A stretch of 64,000 nt of DNA from Chitinophagaceae bacterium (lineage in GTDB: Bacteria; Bacteroidota; Bacteroidia; Chitinophagales; Chitinophagaceae), in NCBI GenBank assembly GCA_020403455.1, contig JADBXP010000024.1, positions 124,001 to 188,000 on the forward strand, written 5' to 3'. The stretch's first letter is position 1; each line of letters opens with the position of its first letter. Shown here one piece after another: positions 1 through 8,309 of the stretch. Both the position numbers and the translations under genes were made by a program. The notes under the pieces are model-generated. The model was not told where the DNA came from and ran no database searches. It saw only the letters and a list, made by a program, of their open reading frames with translations.

Positions 1-1
1 C

Positions 2-760
2 GGTCTTTTTCACCCCTGTACACCCTCTATCATTCTAACCCACCAACTGACCATCCTTACCCCTTACGGGATTGGTCAAAACTTGTTACAACGTATTCAT
101 TATCAATTGTTGAACCGCTTCAATGAGATTTGGGTTCCTGATTCCGCTCACATTCCTACTGCTGCCGGGATTTTATCACACCCGCAAAAAATGCCGGTAA
201 CCCCGCTACATTATATCGGTTGGTTAAGCAGATTTGAGCCGGTGAAAACACCATCCGCCTTCACCTACTGCATTTTACTTTCCGGTCCCGAACCACAAAG
301 AACCATACTGGAACAAAAACTTATCGGTGATCTACAAAAAGTGAAAGAAAAAGTACTTTTTGTTCGCGGATTACCGGGCGAACAAACCCTGCCGGACTTT
401 CCCTTCAACATCACCTGTAAAAATCATCTCACCGGCACAGAATTACAGGAAGCACTGCAATCTTCAGAATGGATCATCAGCCGAAGTGGTTACACATCAG
501 TGATGGAAATTTTACACCTGCAGAAAAAAGCCATCCTCATTCCTACACCCGGACAAACCGAACAAATCTATCTGGCACAACAACTACTGCAACAGCAATG
601 GGCCTTCAGTGTTGAACAGGAAAAATTCAGTTTCAATGAAACAGTTGCAGCTGCCCGCCAGTTTCCCTTTTCAGCGCCGCCAACCATAGTTTATGATCAA
701 GATCTCTGTTTGTCGCAAATAAAGAAATTGATACATCCTGATGTAGCTTTGCCACAATGA
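2..760 (+). CDS. Glycosyltransferase, C-terminal part (5' end outside window)
   Basis: The reading frame is open from base 2, so the gene begins before the window and about 252 residues are visible. The visible start has the ILTHQL and FNEIWVPD segments seen in bacterial GT28/MurG-like glycosyltransferases of unknown acceptor. The C-terminal Rossmann half follows: a LSGPEPQR strand-loop (about residue 95 of the visible part), then a SGYTSVME loop and a PTPGQTEQ motif that would form the nucleotide-sugar pocket. A TTG at 83 could be mistaken for the start, but homologous sequence precedes it. The stop overlaps the next gene in an ATGA, so the two are probably co-translated. The sugar donor and acceptor cannot be told from sequence. 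Confidence 0.75.
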   Translation, partial: GLFHPCTPSIILTHQLTILTPYGIGQNLLQRIHYQLLNRFNEIWVPDSAHIPTAAGILSHPQKMPVTPLHYIGWLSRFEPVKTPSAFTYCILLSGPEPQRTILEQKLIGDLQKVKEKVLFVRGLPGEQTLPDFPFNITCKNHLTGTELQEALQSSEWIISRSGYTSVMEILHLQKKAILIPTPGQTEQIYLAQQLLQQQWAFSVEQEKFSFNETVAAARQFPFSAPPTIVYDQDLCLSQIKKLIHPDVALPQ

Positions 761-1656
761 AGAAAAACTTACGGGCACACCTGGCATTGATCGGTGCCAA
801 CCTGATTTTTGGAGCTAGTTATTCAATCGTAAAAATCATTACTCCGGGATATATGCCCGCATTTGCTTTAAATGCAGCACGGGTAATTGTTGCTATTTTT
901 TTCTTTACAATAAGTTTTGGTTTTTCAGGAGGCAGAGCCTGGCCGGCAAAAAAAGATTGGCCACTACTGGCGCTGTGTTCCCTGACCGGCATCGTTATCA
1001 ACCAATTGTTTTTTATCAAAGGTGTCTCGATGACTTCTCCCATTCACAGCTCCTTGCTCTCGCTGGCCACCCCGCTTTTTATCACAGGCATCGCCGCCTG
1101 GTTACTTCGGGAATCCTTTACAATATTAAAAGCCATCGGGCTATTATTAGGACTTTCAGGTGCCGGCATGCTGATACTTCTCAAAGGTTCTGGCAATCAT
1201 TCACCGGATAGCTTAACGGGAGATATCCTAGTGTTATTCAATGCCATCTCATATTCATTCTACCTGGTTCTAATCAAACCACTCATGAGCCAATACCAGG
1301 GCACCGATATTTTGCGGTGGCTATTTTTACTCGGTGCCATTATCATACTTCCGCTGGGTACGCCCGACTTGCTCTCCATCCAATTTCAAAGCTGGCCTGC
1401 CAATGCCTGGGCAGCACTCTTGTTCGTAACCATTGGTGCCACATTTCTGGCTTACCTGTTCAATATCTATGGAATTTCCCAATTGGGTGCAGCCGCCACC
1501 GGAAGTTACATTTATACCCAACCTATCTTTGCTACGCTCATCGCCTGCTTCTTCTTTGGAGAAGAACTTACCCTGCAGCGCATACTGGCAGCCCTGCTGA
1601 TTATAGGAGGCGTATTTCTGACCAATTATAAAAAAAGACCCCCTTCCTTGGGTTGA
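757..1656 (+). CDS. EamA/DMT-family transporter
   Basis: A 299-residue polytopic membrane protein with about ten hydrophobic helices arranged as two similar halves, the hallmark of drug/metabolite (EamA, RhaT-like) exporters. The N-terminus (GANLIFGASYSIVK) and the second-half motif (GAAATGSYIYTQPIFA) match the two EamA repeats, and the length is usual for the family. Family members export amino acids, metabolites or drugs; the substrate here is unknown. It starts inside the stop of the glycosyltransferase gene (ATGA). Its last 31 bases overlap the 3' end of the convergent phosphatase gene. Confidence 0.88.
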   Translation: MKKNLRAHLALIGANLIFGASYSIVKIITPGYMPAFALNAARVIVAIFFFTISFGFSGGRAWPAKKDWPLLALCSLTGIVINQLFFIKGVSMTSPIHSSLLSLATPLFITGIAAWLLRESFTILKAIGLLLGLSGAGMLILLKGSGNHSPDSLTGDILVLFNAISYSFYLVLIKPLMSQYQGTDILRWLFLLGAIIILPLGTPDLLSIQFQSWPANAWAALLFVTIGATFLAYLFNIYGISQLGAAATGSYIYTQPIFATLIACFFFGEELTLQRILAALLIIGGVFLTNYKKRPPSLG

Positions 1657-2129
1657 TCAAAAAAGAAAAAATAGCGGGTGGCTTGGCCAAAATCCGACCA
1701 GTGCTGAATATCAGCAGCAACAGCAAATATGCCGCAGGTAGGCAAATGATCTATACGGATATCACTTAACTGATTGACAAAATCTGTGAGTCCGGGATTG
1801 TGTGCAAAAATGGCTGCCGTGCGCACCCGATCGGGAAACTCACTTATTTTTTGAAAAATATCTGCCGGGTGAGGATGGTAGAACGAAGGAAAGGTTTGAA
1901 TGGCTGTGGGAGGCAACTGGAAGGCCGCAGCAAAAAAAGAAGCAGTAGCAAATGCACGACTGGCAGGACTGCTATAAAACCCATCAATATCAATGCCCCT
2001 GTCAAGTAACCGTTGAGCCATTCTGGGAGCATCCGCCAAACCTCTGTCATTCAGCTTCCTGTCAAAATCTTTTTGTCCTGCCAGTGCCGGATGTGTTTTC
2101 GCGTGTCGGATTACCAATAAACGTTTCAC
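1626..2129 (-). CDS. SixA-like histidine phosphatase
   Basis: A 167-residue phosphoglycerate-mutase-fold phosphatase. The catalytic RHAKT motif lies at residues 8-12 (His9 would be phosphorylated) and the second histidine is in HNPGLT (His110). A downstream Arg in SSPASRA completes the pocket. The size and RHAKT variant fit the SixA group, which acts on phosphohistidine or small phosphoesters; the substrate is not evident. The start is GTG. The C-terminus overlaps the convergent EamA gene by 31 bases. Confidence 0.85.
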   Translation of the reverse strand: MKRLLVIRHAKTHPALAGQKDFDRKLNDRGLADAPRMAQRLLDRGIDIDGFYSSPASRAFATASFFAAAFQLPPTAIQTFPSFYHPHPADIFQKISEFPDRVRTAAIFAHNPGLTDFVNQLSDIRIDHLPTCGIFAVAADIQHWSDFGQATRYFFFFDQPKEGGLFL

Positions 2130-2155
2130 GAGGTTAAGTTACAGAAATCTCCGCT

Positions 2156-2163
2156 TACTTTTG
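2156..2163 (+). promoter_or_regulatory. Bacteroidota -7 promoter element for mnmH
   Basis: TACTTTTG matches the TAnnTTTG -7 consensus of the Bacteroidota housekeeping sigma factor. It ends 5 bases before the mnmH ATG, so the transcript would be nearly leaderless. No convincing -33 TTG is placed upstream. Confidence 0.4.
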
Positions 2164-2168
2164 TAGTC

Positions 2169-3269
2169 ATGGCCGTACAAAGAGAGAATATTGAGACTTT
2201 CATGGAATTAGCTGTCCGTCATCCTGTTCTGGATGTGCGAAGTCCGGCAGAATTTCAGCAAGGTCATATACCGGGCGCTTTATCTTTTCCGCTTTTTTCT
2301 GATGAGGAGAGGAAAATAGTTGGAACTGCCTATAAACAGCAAACCAGAGAGATTGCCATCAAATTAGGACTTCAATTTTTTGGTCCAAAAATGGTTGCGA
2401 TGGTAGAGGAAGCCGAGCGCATAATTAACGAGCATACCAAAAAGAAAAAGAAACAAAGCCATGATGAAAGCCATCGACCGAAGCTCTTGGTTCATTGTTG
2501 GCGAGGTGGAATGCGCAGTGCAGGTATTGCCTGGCTGCTTGATCTCTATGGGTTTGAAGTACATACCCTGCAAGGTGGTTACAAAGCCTATAGAAACAAG
2601 GTGCACCAACTCTTCAACCAACCTTTTCCTTTTCGAATGATCGGAGGTTGTACCGGCAGCGGAAAAACCTTGCTCATTCAGCACATGATACAGCAAGGAC
2701 AGCACGCCATTGATCTCGAAGGTCTGGCATCTCACAGAGGATCTGCATTTGGTAACCTGGGAATGCCCCCACAACCTACACAGGAAATGTTTGAAAACCT
2801 GTTGGGTGAAAAATTAGTTGCATTGCTTCAACTGCCGGTGGCACCTGCAACAATATGGTTAGAAGACGAGAGCCAACGAATAGGTAACGTTAACATCCCC
2901 GGCGCCCTGTTTCAGCAGATGCGGAATAGTCCCCTCTACTTCCTGGATATTCCCTTTGAAGAACGCTTGCAACAAATTCTAAAAGATTACGGATCCCATC
3001 CAAAAGAACAAATAATTGCCACCATACTTCGCATTCGCAAAAGATTGGGCGGACTAGAAACTAAAACAGCGGTTCAGGCAATGTTGGATGATGATGTGAC
3101 AGGTTGCTTTCGGATACTGCTAAAGTATTATGACAAATATTATTTGGGAAGTCTGGAAAATTACCGACCTGTCGCTGCAGCTTTCATCAAAAAAATTCAA
3201 CTCGCCAGCGTACATCCTACAAACAACTATCAGGCCCTGAAAGACTCACTTGAAAAGGGTTCCGTTTAA
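2169..3269 (+). CDS. mnmH: tRNA 2-selenouridine synthase
   Basis: A 366-residue protein with an N-terminal rhodanese domain and a C-terminal P-loop domain, the SelU/MnmH (YbbB) architecture. The rhodanese active-site Cys110 lies in HCWRGGMRS and the P-loop GGCTGSGKT is at 159-167, followed by the family motif SHRGSAFG. The enzyme geranylates wobble 2-thiouridine in tRNAs for Lys, Glu and Gln and replaces the sulfur with selenium from selenophosphate. No selD lies in this window, so selenium supply must come from elsewhere. It converges with the NRAMP-like gene and overlaps its 3' end by 24 bases. Confidence 0.93.
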   Translation: MAVQRENIETFMELAVRHPVLDVRSPAEFQQGHIPGALSFPLFSDEERKIVGTAYKQQTREIAIKLGLQFFGPKMVAMVEEAERIINEHTKKKKKQSHDESHRPKLLVHCWRGGMRSAGIAWLLDLYGFEVHTLQGGYKAYRNKVHQLFNQPFPFRMIGGCTGSGKTLLIQHMIQQGQHAIDLEGLASHRGSAFGNLGMPPQPTQEMFENLLGEKLVALLQLPVAPATIWLEDESQRIGNVNIPGALFQQMRNSPLYFLDIPFEERLQQILKDYGSHPKEQIIATILRIRKRLGGLETKTAVQAMLDDDVTGCFRILLKYYDKYYLGSLENYRPVAAAFIKKIQLASVHPTNNYQALKDSLEKGSV

Positions 3270-4460
3270 CCATTCCTGAACAGCACCTATTCCCATCCAT
3301 CCCATTACAACTACCACCAGCCACCCGGCCAATTGCATCCAGAGTGGATGACGGTAGTCTTTCATGAGTGAAGGTTTATTACCGGCAATGAGTAAGGTTC
3401 CCAAAGCGATCGGCAGAATCAGCCCATTGATCATTCCGGCCAGTAAAAGAAGTTGAGCCGGCTTTCCAACAGCAACAAAAACCAGTGTTGACAAAACAAT
3501 AAATACAGAGATGAACAAACGCTCGTGCCTGGCTATGAAAGGGTGAAAAGTTTTGAGGAAAGAAATGGAAGTATAGGCAGCACCTATAACAGATGAAAGT
3601 GCAGCAGCCCACAACACTACACCAAAAATACGCAAGCCCCAATTGCCCCCAACAAATCCAAATACAGATGCAGCGGGATTATTTTGATCGGGTACACAAC
3701 CCAGTTGAACAGCACCCAGAACAGCTAAAAAAAGAATAAAACGCATCAATCCGGATATCAGGATACCCGCCATCGCACTCCGGTCTGTTTGATGCAAATG
3801 AGCCTTCCCCTTGATACCCGCATCCATAAGTCGGTGGGCTCCTGAAAATGTAATATATCCCCCCACTGTTCCACCTACAATGGTAACAATCGCCTGGGTG
3901 CTGATGGTAACAGGAACGAAAGTATGCTGTACTGCTTGCAAAACCGGAGGATGTGCTGCAATGGCTATGAGCAGCGTTAACACAATTTTTGCCATGCCCG
4001 CAACACGTGTAAACCTGTCCAGCATAGGACCAATTTCACGGTACCAAAAAAGAAGCAGGGCAACAACACAACTGATAGCAGCCCCATATTTGAATTCTAT
4101 GCCCGTTAAACCGTTGAGGCCAAGTCCGCATCCCGCAATATTGGCAATATTGAAAGCAAATCCTCCGGCTACTACCAGAAATGAAATGCAATAGCCCCAA
4201 CCGGGGAAAAGCTGATTGGAAATATCCTGAGCACGCATTTCACTCATGGTAATGATGCGCCACGTATTAAGTTGTGCTCCTATATCGAGCAAGAGAGATA
4301 CTAAAATGACAAATCCAAAACTGCTCAACAACTGGTAAGTAAATACAGTGGTCTGGGTAAGAAAGCCGGGGCCGATAGACGAATTCGCCATTAAAAATGC
4401 CGCACCCAATCCTGCACCACTGAACCAGCTGTATTTATTTTTTGAGGAGTTGGATGGCAT
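3246..4460 (-). CDS. NRAMP-fold transporter of the 5-oxoprolinase operon
   Basis: A protein of about 404 residues with about eleven hydrophobic helices, last gene of the pxp operon. It resembles the NRAMP-like YcsG of Bacillus, which sits in an equivalent ycsF-kip operon. In true NRAMP metal transporters helix 1 carries DPGN; here the aligned segment reads SIGPGF, so both metal ligands (Asp and Asn) are replaced by Gly and Phe. Transport of a divalent metal is therefore doubtful, and 5-oxoproline or another small organic is an attractive alternative (inference). The start is placed at the ATG at 4460 because upstream codons lie inside pxpA and lack NRAMP character. It overlaps the pxpA end by 26 bases. 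Confidence 0.83.
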   Translation of the reverse strand: MPSNSSKNKYSWFSGAGLGAAFLMANSSIGPGFLTQTTVFTYQLLSSFGFVILVSLLLDIGAQLNTWRIITMSEMRAQDISNQLFPGWGYCISFLVVAGGFAFNIANIAGCGLGLNGLTGIEFKYGAAISCVVALLLFWYREIGPMLDRFTRVAGMAKIVLTLLIAIAAHPPVLQAVQHTFVPVTISTQAIVTIVGGTVGGYITFSGAHRLMDAGIKGKAHLHQTDRSAMAGILISGLMRFILFLAVLGAVQLGCVPDQNNPAASVFGFVGGNWGLRIFGVVLWAAALSSVIGAAYTSISFLKTFHPFIARHERLFISVFIVLSTLVFVAVGKPAQLLLLAGMINGLILPIALGTLLIAGNKPSLMKDYRHPLWMQLAGWLVVVVMGWMGIGAVQEWLNGTLFK

Positions 4461-5181
4461 GATTGGTGAGATGATGATATAAATAATCGGCCAGTTGTGC
4501 CGCACCTTCAGCATCGCCATGTATACAAATCGTTTCAGCAACTATTGGTATAACTTTCCCCGACAGAGAAGTGACAGATTTTTCAGTGATCATTTGCATA
4601 ACCTGCCGACAGGCAGCTTCCTGATTTTTTATCAAGGCTTCAGGATGTATCCGCGATAGAAGTTGCCCGGTATCGTCATATCTTCTGTCTGCAAAGACTT
4701 CCTCACGGGTAGGAAGTCCCACTTCCTGCGCAGCGGTGATAGAGCAGGAACCACTAAGCCCATATAAGTACAGTCGGTTGTCTACATCTCTCACTGCAGC
4801 AGCGATCACAGCAGCTATCTCCGAAGAGCGGGCCGACTGGTTGTACAATGCTCCATGTGGCTTCACGTGTTGGAGACTTCCGCCTGATGCCTCAGTGATT
4901 TTTTTTAGCCGGTAAACTTGTGCTGTAATAAGATCGTATAGAGCAGCAGTTGATAGTGTTTGCTCAATTCTGCCAAAATTTTTGCGGTCTTCATATCCCG
5001 GATGTGCACCTATACCAACCCCATGCAACAAGGCCAGCTCAACAGTTGATTGCATCAACTGAATATCTCCTGCATGGGCTCCACAGGCGATGTTGGCACT
5101 GCTGATGAACGGCATCAGACGGGCATCATCGGGAAATCCCTCACCCAGATCACAATTAATATCTATTGTTGCCACAGGCAA
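4435..5181 (-). CDS. pxpA: 5-oxoprolinase subunit A
   Basis: A 248-residue LamB/YcsF-family protein. The opening DINCDLGEGFP, then ANIACGAHAGD and GAHPGYEDR, are the diagnostic conserved blocks, and HVKPHGALYN follows at about residue 105. With PxpB and PxpC it forms the bacterial ATP-dependent 5-oxoprolinase, which opens 5-oxo-L-proline (pyroglutamate) to glutamate in the cytoplasm. The three subunit genes are consecutive here (B, C, A), four bases or less apart or overlapping. Length and motifs are intact. Confidence 0.95.
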   Translation of the reverse strand: MPVATIDINCDLGEGFPDDARLMPFISSANIACGAHAGDIQLMQSTVELALLHGVGIGAHPGYEDRKNFGRIEQTLSTAALYDLITAQVYRLKKITEASGGSLQHVKPHGALYNQSARSSEIAAVIAAAVRDVDNRLYLYGLSGSCSITAAQEVGLPTREEVFADRRYDDTGQLLSRIHPEALIKNQEAACRQVMQMITEKSVTSLSGKVIPIVAETICIHGDAEGAAQLADYLYHHLTNHAIQLLKK

Positions 5182-5185
5182 ATCA

Positions 5186-6184
5186 TTACTTACTGCCGGT
5201 AAGATACGAAGCCAGGCGCAAGTGCAATGTATTTTTCAATGTAGAGAGATAGGCATGTTGTTCGAGCAATAACTCTTCAGCCTGCTCACGGGTGACCCAT
5301 TCAAAATGAACCGGTTCGTTCAGTGGCCATTGAGCAAGTCGCCCCAGGTCTGCTGCTATTACCTGAGCGATGCGCGGATAACCACCCGTAGTAGGGTGAT
5401 CAGCCATGAAAATATGAAGCCCTCCATCCGGCAGCCATTGTAAACTACCCCGCATCACTGCGGAAGAAATCATCTCACGACGTTGTCCTGATAGCTGCGA
5501 TCCTACTAGCTTGTATGACATGCGGTTGCTGTTGGCATGAATAGAAAAGGATGATGAAATCAATTGTCCTTTGGAGTGGTCATCCAGCAATGACAAATGA
5601 GCATCCGGTAACAGTCGGATGGGGGAAGACTTATCGATAGATAAAGTATGTTTCCAGGGCAATGACCTGATCGTCGTTTCCTGCAAACGCTCCGCCGGTG
5701 CAATAGATGAACGAAAAGGAATTACATCTCCTTTTTGTAAGGGTCTTCCCTGCCATCCACTCGCAGCAACACCCAGACAGGTACCATAACTTCCAAGCCA
5801 GGGTTCTAACTGCCATCCCCCTTGTATTGCCAGGTAGGCAATTCTTCCTGTAGCTGTTGGCTGCCAGCTCAAGGTAGTTCCTTCCGCTACAAAGACGGGA
5901 CGGTTATAATCAACTGCAATGTCCTCTGAAGCAGTTACACGACCGGCTCCGGTGATCGCAATCAGTGCAGGCGCTGAAAACCGGAGTGTCGGACCGGGAA
6001 GAAACATTTCCAATACTGCCTCCCGGTGCGAATTACCCACGAGAAAATTGGCCATTTGTGCAGCAATTGTATCCATTGACCCACCAACAGGAATACCCAG
6101 GTGTTGCCAGCCCCTTCTCCCATTGTCTTGTATGGTATCCCAGCTTCCCTTCTTGATGACCTGTATGCTCATGTTGTTGGCCAT
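5186..6184 (-). CDS. pxpC: 5-oxoprolinase subunit C (KipA-like)
   Basis: A 332-residue protein of the biotin-dependent carboxyltransferase-like family. The N-terminal block DTIQDNGRRGWQHLGIPVGG and the later MRGSLQWLP and DHPTTGGYPRIAQV blocks are typical of PxpC/KipA. It is a subunit of ATP-dependent 5-oxoprolinase with PxpA and PxpB. The start overlaps the pxpB stop by 16 bases and the stop lies 4 bases before pxpA, so the operon is tightly coupled. A second ATG at 6172 is an equally possible start. Confidence 0.94.
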   Translation of the reverse strand: MANNMSIQVIKKGSWDTIQDNGRRGWQHLGIPVGGSMDTIAAQMANFLVGNSHREAVLEMFLPGPTLRFSAPALIAITGAGRVTASEDIAVDYNRPVFVAEGTTLSWQPTATGRIAYLAIQGGWQLEPWLGSYGTCLGVAASGWQGRPLQKGDVIPFRSSIAPAERLQETTIRSLPWKHTLSIDKSSPIRLLPDAHLSLLDDHSKGQLISSSFSIHANSNRMSYKLVGSQLSGQRREMISSAVMRGSLQWLPDGGLHIFMADHPTTGGYPRIAQVIAADLGRLAQWPLNEPVHFEWVTREQAEELLLEQHAYLSTLKNTLHLRLASYLTGSK

Positions 6185-6933
6185 TGATTAAATTCATCCA
6201 ACGAAATAGGATACATGACAACTTCATCACCGGGTTGAAGTAAGCAAGGCGGAAGCTGATGGGGTGTAAACAATTGTAAGGGGGTTCTGCCAATAAGCTG
6301 CCAACCACCGGGAGATTGGATGGGATAGATTCCGGTTTGTGCCCCGGCAATTCCAACACTACCTGCCGGCACATCGGATCTCGGTCGGGTATGTCTCGGA
6401 GCAACAATGCGTTCGTCGACAGGGCCCAAGTAAGCAAAGCCGGGCAAGAACCCCAACATAAAAACACGATAAGTGGTCGCAACATGTATCCCGATCAACT
6501 CATCAGTAGGTAGCTGAAGATGCTCTGCGAGAGAATGTAAATCGGGAGCCAGTGAACTATGGTAGCAAACCGGAATCCGCAACATCCTGCTTTCTTCCTT
6601 GACAGCTTCATTCGACGCTGATAAATATTGTATTATTTTCTGCAGCACCTGGTTACCGGGAGACTTTCTTGAGTGGTCAGTTGGTAGAAGTGTAGCATCA
6701 AAAACAATGGTCAGGGTATGATAGGCAGGAATGAGATCGGTGATATAAGAAAAGGATGCCTGCTGAAGTTGGTGAAACAGCCGACGAATAACAACATGGG
6801 TATGTGTATCGATTGCGGGGGGTGCTACTAAAGTAAAAGCCTGCTCACCCTGCCACTCAACTGTTACAGGTAAAATCTGGCCCTCGCCGGAATTGATACG
6901 AAGAACAGGCTTTTTTTCAGGAGAAGCGTCCAT
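6169..6933 (-). CDS. pxpB: 5-oxoprolinase subunit B (KipI-like)
   Basis: A 254-residue AHS1/KipI-family protein. The C-terminal part has the diagnostic GFLPGFAYLG, followed by PRSDVPAGSVGIAG and the SPGGWQLIGRTP block. It is a subunit of ATP-dependent 5-oxoprolinase; Bacillus KipI, a relative, inhibits the sporulation kinase KinA, but nothing here suggests that role. The start at 6933 (ATG) is preferred to a TTG six bases upstream. It overlaps the end of the aminotransferase gene by 17 bases. Confidence 0.94.
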   Translation of the reverse strand: MDASPEKKPVLRINSGEGQILPVTVEWQGEQAFTLVAPPAIDTHTHVVIRRLFHQLQQASFSYITDLIPAYHTLTIVFDATLLPTDHSRKSPGNQVLQKIIQYLSASNEAVKEESRMLRIPVCYHSSLAPDLHSLAEHLQLPTDELIGIHVATTYRVFMLGFLPGFAYLGPVDERIVAPRHTRPRSDVPAGSVGIAGAQTGIYPIQSPGGWQLIGRTPLQLFTPHQLPPCLLQPGDEVVMYPISLDEFNQWPTT

Positions 6934-7762
6934 TGGCAATTTCTGCTTGTTCCCGTTCTATAAAACGTTGATAGAGCAGAGAGGTTACAGGTCCTTTCAC
7001 CGGCAGGTAGATATCATCTATTCTTGAAACCGGAATGATGCGTTTGGTGGTACTGCTGATAAAGGCCTCTCTCACAAAGGGCAGTTCATGTAAATACAAA
7101 TCACGCAATTCAACCAATATACCTATTTCATTGGCAATCTCAAGGATGCTGCTGCGGGTAACCCCCGGTAATACATGGCTATCGGGAGTAACTAAGTTAC
7201 CTGCCTCATTCACTACAAAAAAATTACACCGCGGACATTCACTGATGATGCCATGGTGATGATACAAAACGTCATTGGCACGATGGTCTTCTATCATCGG
7301 ACGAAGCCACAATTCCATCGTATAATCTGTAGTTTTAACAAGGGGGAAATGACGCCGGTAAGGATAGGAAACAAGTTGATACCCTTCGGTACGCATCTCT
7401 TCCGGAGGAGCAACAAGAGGCTCTGTCACTATGAACAACTGAGGCTTACCCAGGTGTATTCCATCGGGAGAATTACCACCTGTTAACATCATCCGAACAC
7501 CGGCATCCTTCATCTGGTTAATGCGGATGATCTCATGAACAAGATTGTGTAAATCGCTTTTGCTGCAGGGCAAGTCAAGCCGCATCTCTTTGGCACTCTG
7601 AAAGAACCGATCTATATGCTTAGACAAAAACAAAGGGACACCTCCGGAAACCCGGAGAAAATCAAAAACGGCGTATCCCCTGCGCAAGCCCAGATCTAAA
7701 AGCGAAACACCCGCCTCTTTAAGGGGAACCCAACTGTGATTAGCATAGCATATCATTTCCAT
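6917..7762 (-). CDS. Aminotransferase class IV (PLP-dependent)
   Basis: A 281-residue fold-type IV PLP enzyme, the size of D-amino-acid or branched-chain aminotransferases and of aminodeoxychorismate lyase. The N-terminal GYAVFDFLRV segment and the Lys in VKTTDY (the expected Schiff-base residue) are in the right places; the ISECPRCNFFV block aligns with the usual cofactor-binding E-SSSN region, but with unusual residues. It is the first gene of the pxp operon and overlaps pxpB. The context suggests a role in amino-acid turnover around glutamate, which 5-oxoprolinase makes. The exact substrate is not predictable. Confidence 0.85.
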   Translation of the reverse strand: MEMICYANHSWVPLKEAGVSLLDLGLRRGYAVFDFLRVSGGVPLFLSKHIDRFFQSAKEMRLDLPCSKSDLHNLVHEIIRINQMKDAGVRMMLTGGNSPDGIHLGKPQLFIVTEPLVAPPEEMRTEGYQLVSYPYRRHFPLVKTTDYTMELWLRPMIEDHRANDVLYHHHGIISECPRCNFFVVNEAGNLVTPDSHVLPGVTRSSILEIANEIGILVELRDLYLHELPFVREAFISSTTKRIIPVSRIDDIYLPVKGPVTSLLYQRFIEREQAEIANGRFS

Positions 7763-7769
7763 GTAGTTA

Positions 7770-8234
7770 TTATTTTATCCTTCGAGAAGTAGAATTTCTC
7801 CCAACGGCATAGTGGGGTTTGAGATCATCGTACACGTCTTGAAACCCCTTGTGGCCTGCCTCGGCAGCTCCCCGTGCATGAAGAAAAAATCCCCGTGTTT
7901 GTTTCATGATGCGGTTACCTAAAAAAACCCGGGCATCTTCCAATTTTTCCTGTAACTGCTCCAACTCTTTGATCACTTCAGCGCATTGCTGATAAAGATG
8001 CAAATCATTATTGCATCCTGCTATGTCAATGAAAGAGGGTAATTCAGAAGAATGTTGCCGCATGTAATTGAATGACTTCTGCACAAACTCCTGCCGCTTG
8101 GCATTTAGCTTAAACAGACTTCTTCTCTCTGAGGCAGATAACCGAATCTGGTTGGGCACAATCTGGCGGATGCCTGCTATGTGCTGTTTTACCAGCATCA
8201 GCTCAGAGCCCACCAACGAACGCAGTGAGGGCAT
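7770..8234 (-). CDS. Hypothetical helical protein
   Basis: A 154-residue protein I do not recognise. It is strongly charged and predicted helical, with a likely coiled-coil stretch around residues 85-105 (IKELEQLQEKLEDA). There is no signal peptide or membrane helix. A glycine/alanine-rich segment (HARGAAEAGHKGF) precedes a basic C-terminus. It lies 7 bases upstream of the aminotransferase/pxp operon on the same strand and is divergent from the acyltransferase, so it may be the first gene of that operon. Confidence 0.6.
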   Translation of the reverse strand: MPSLRSLVGSELMLVKQHIAGIRQIVPNQIRLSASERRSLFKLNAKRQEFVQKSFNYMRQHSSELPSFIDIAGCNNDLHLYQQCAEVIKELEQLQEKLEDARVFLGNRIMKQTRGFFLHARGAAEAGHKGFQDVYDDLKPHYAVGRNSTSRRIK

Positions 8235-8265
8235 GGGATTGATTTTTTACATAAACGCTAAAACA

Positions 8266-8284
8266 AATGAGAAAATTGCTCATT
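8266..8284. promoter_or_regulatory. Inverted repeat between divergent genes
   Basis: AATGAG, a 7-base spacer and CTCATT form a perfect 6+6 inverted repeat in the 75-base gap between the hypothetical gene (start 8234) and the acyltransferase (start 8310). It could be an operator for a dimeric regulator, but it is short enough to be chance. Confidence 0.2.
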
Positions 8285-8309
8285 CTCTGTTAAGCACAGA
8301 TCGATTTTT

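Noticed and set aside
1626..1656. 31-base overlap of convergent EamA and phosphatase genes as a sign of frameshift
   Set aside because: Both C-termini look normal for their families; small convergent overlaps are common.
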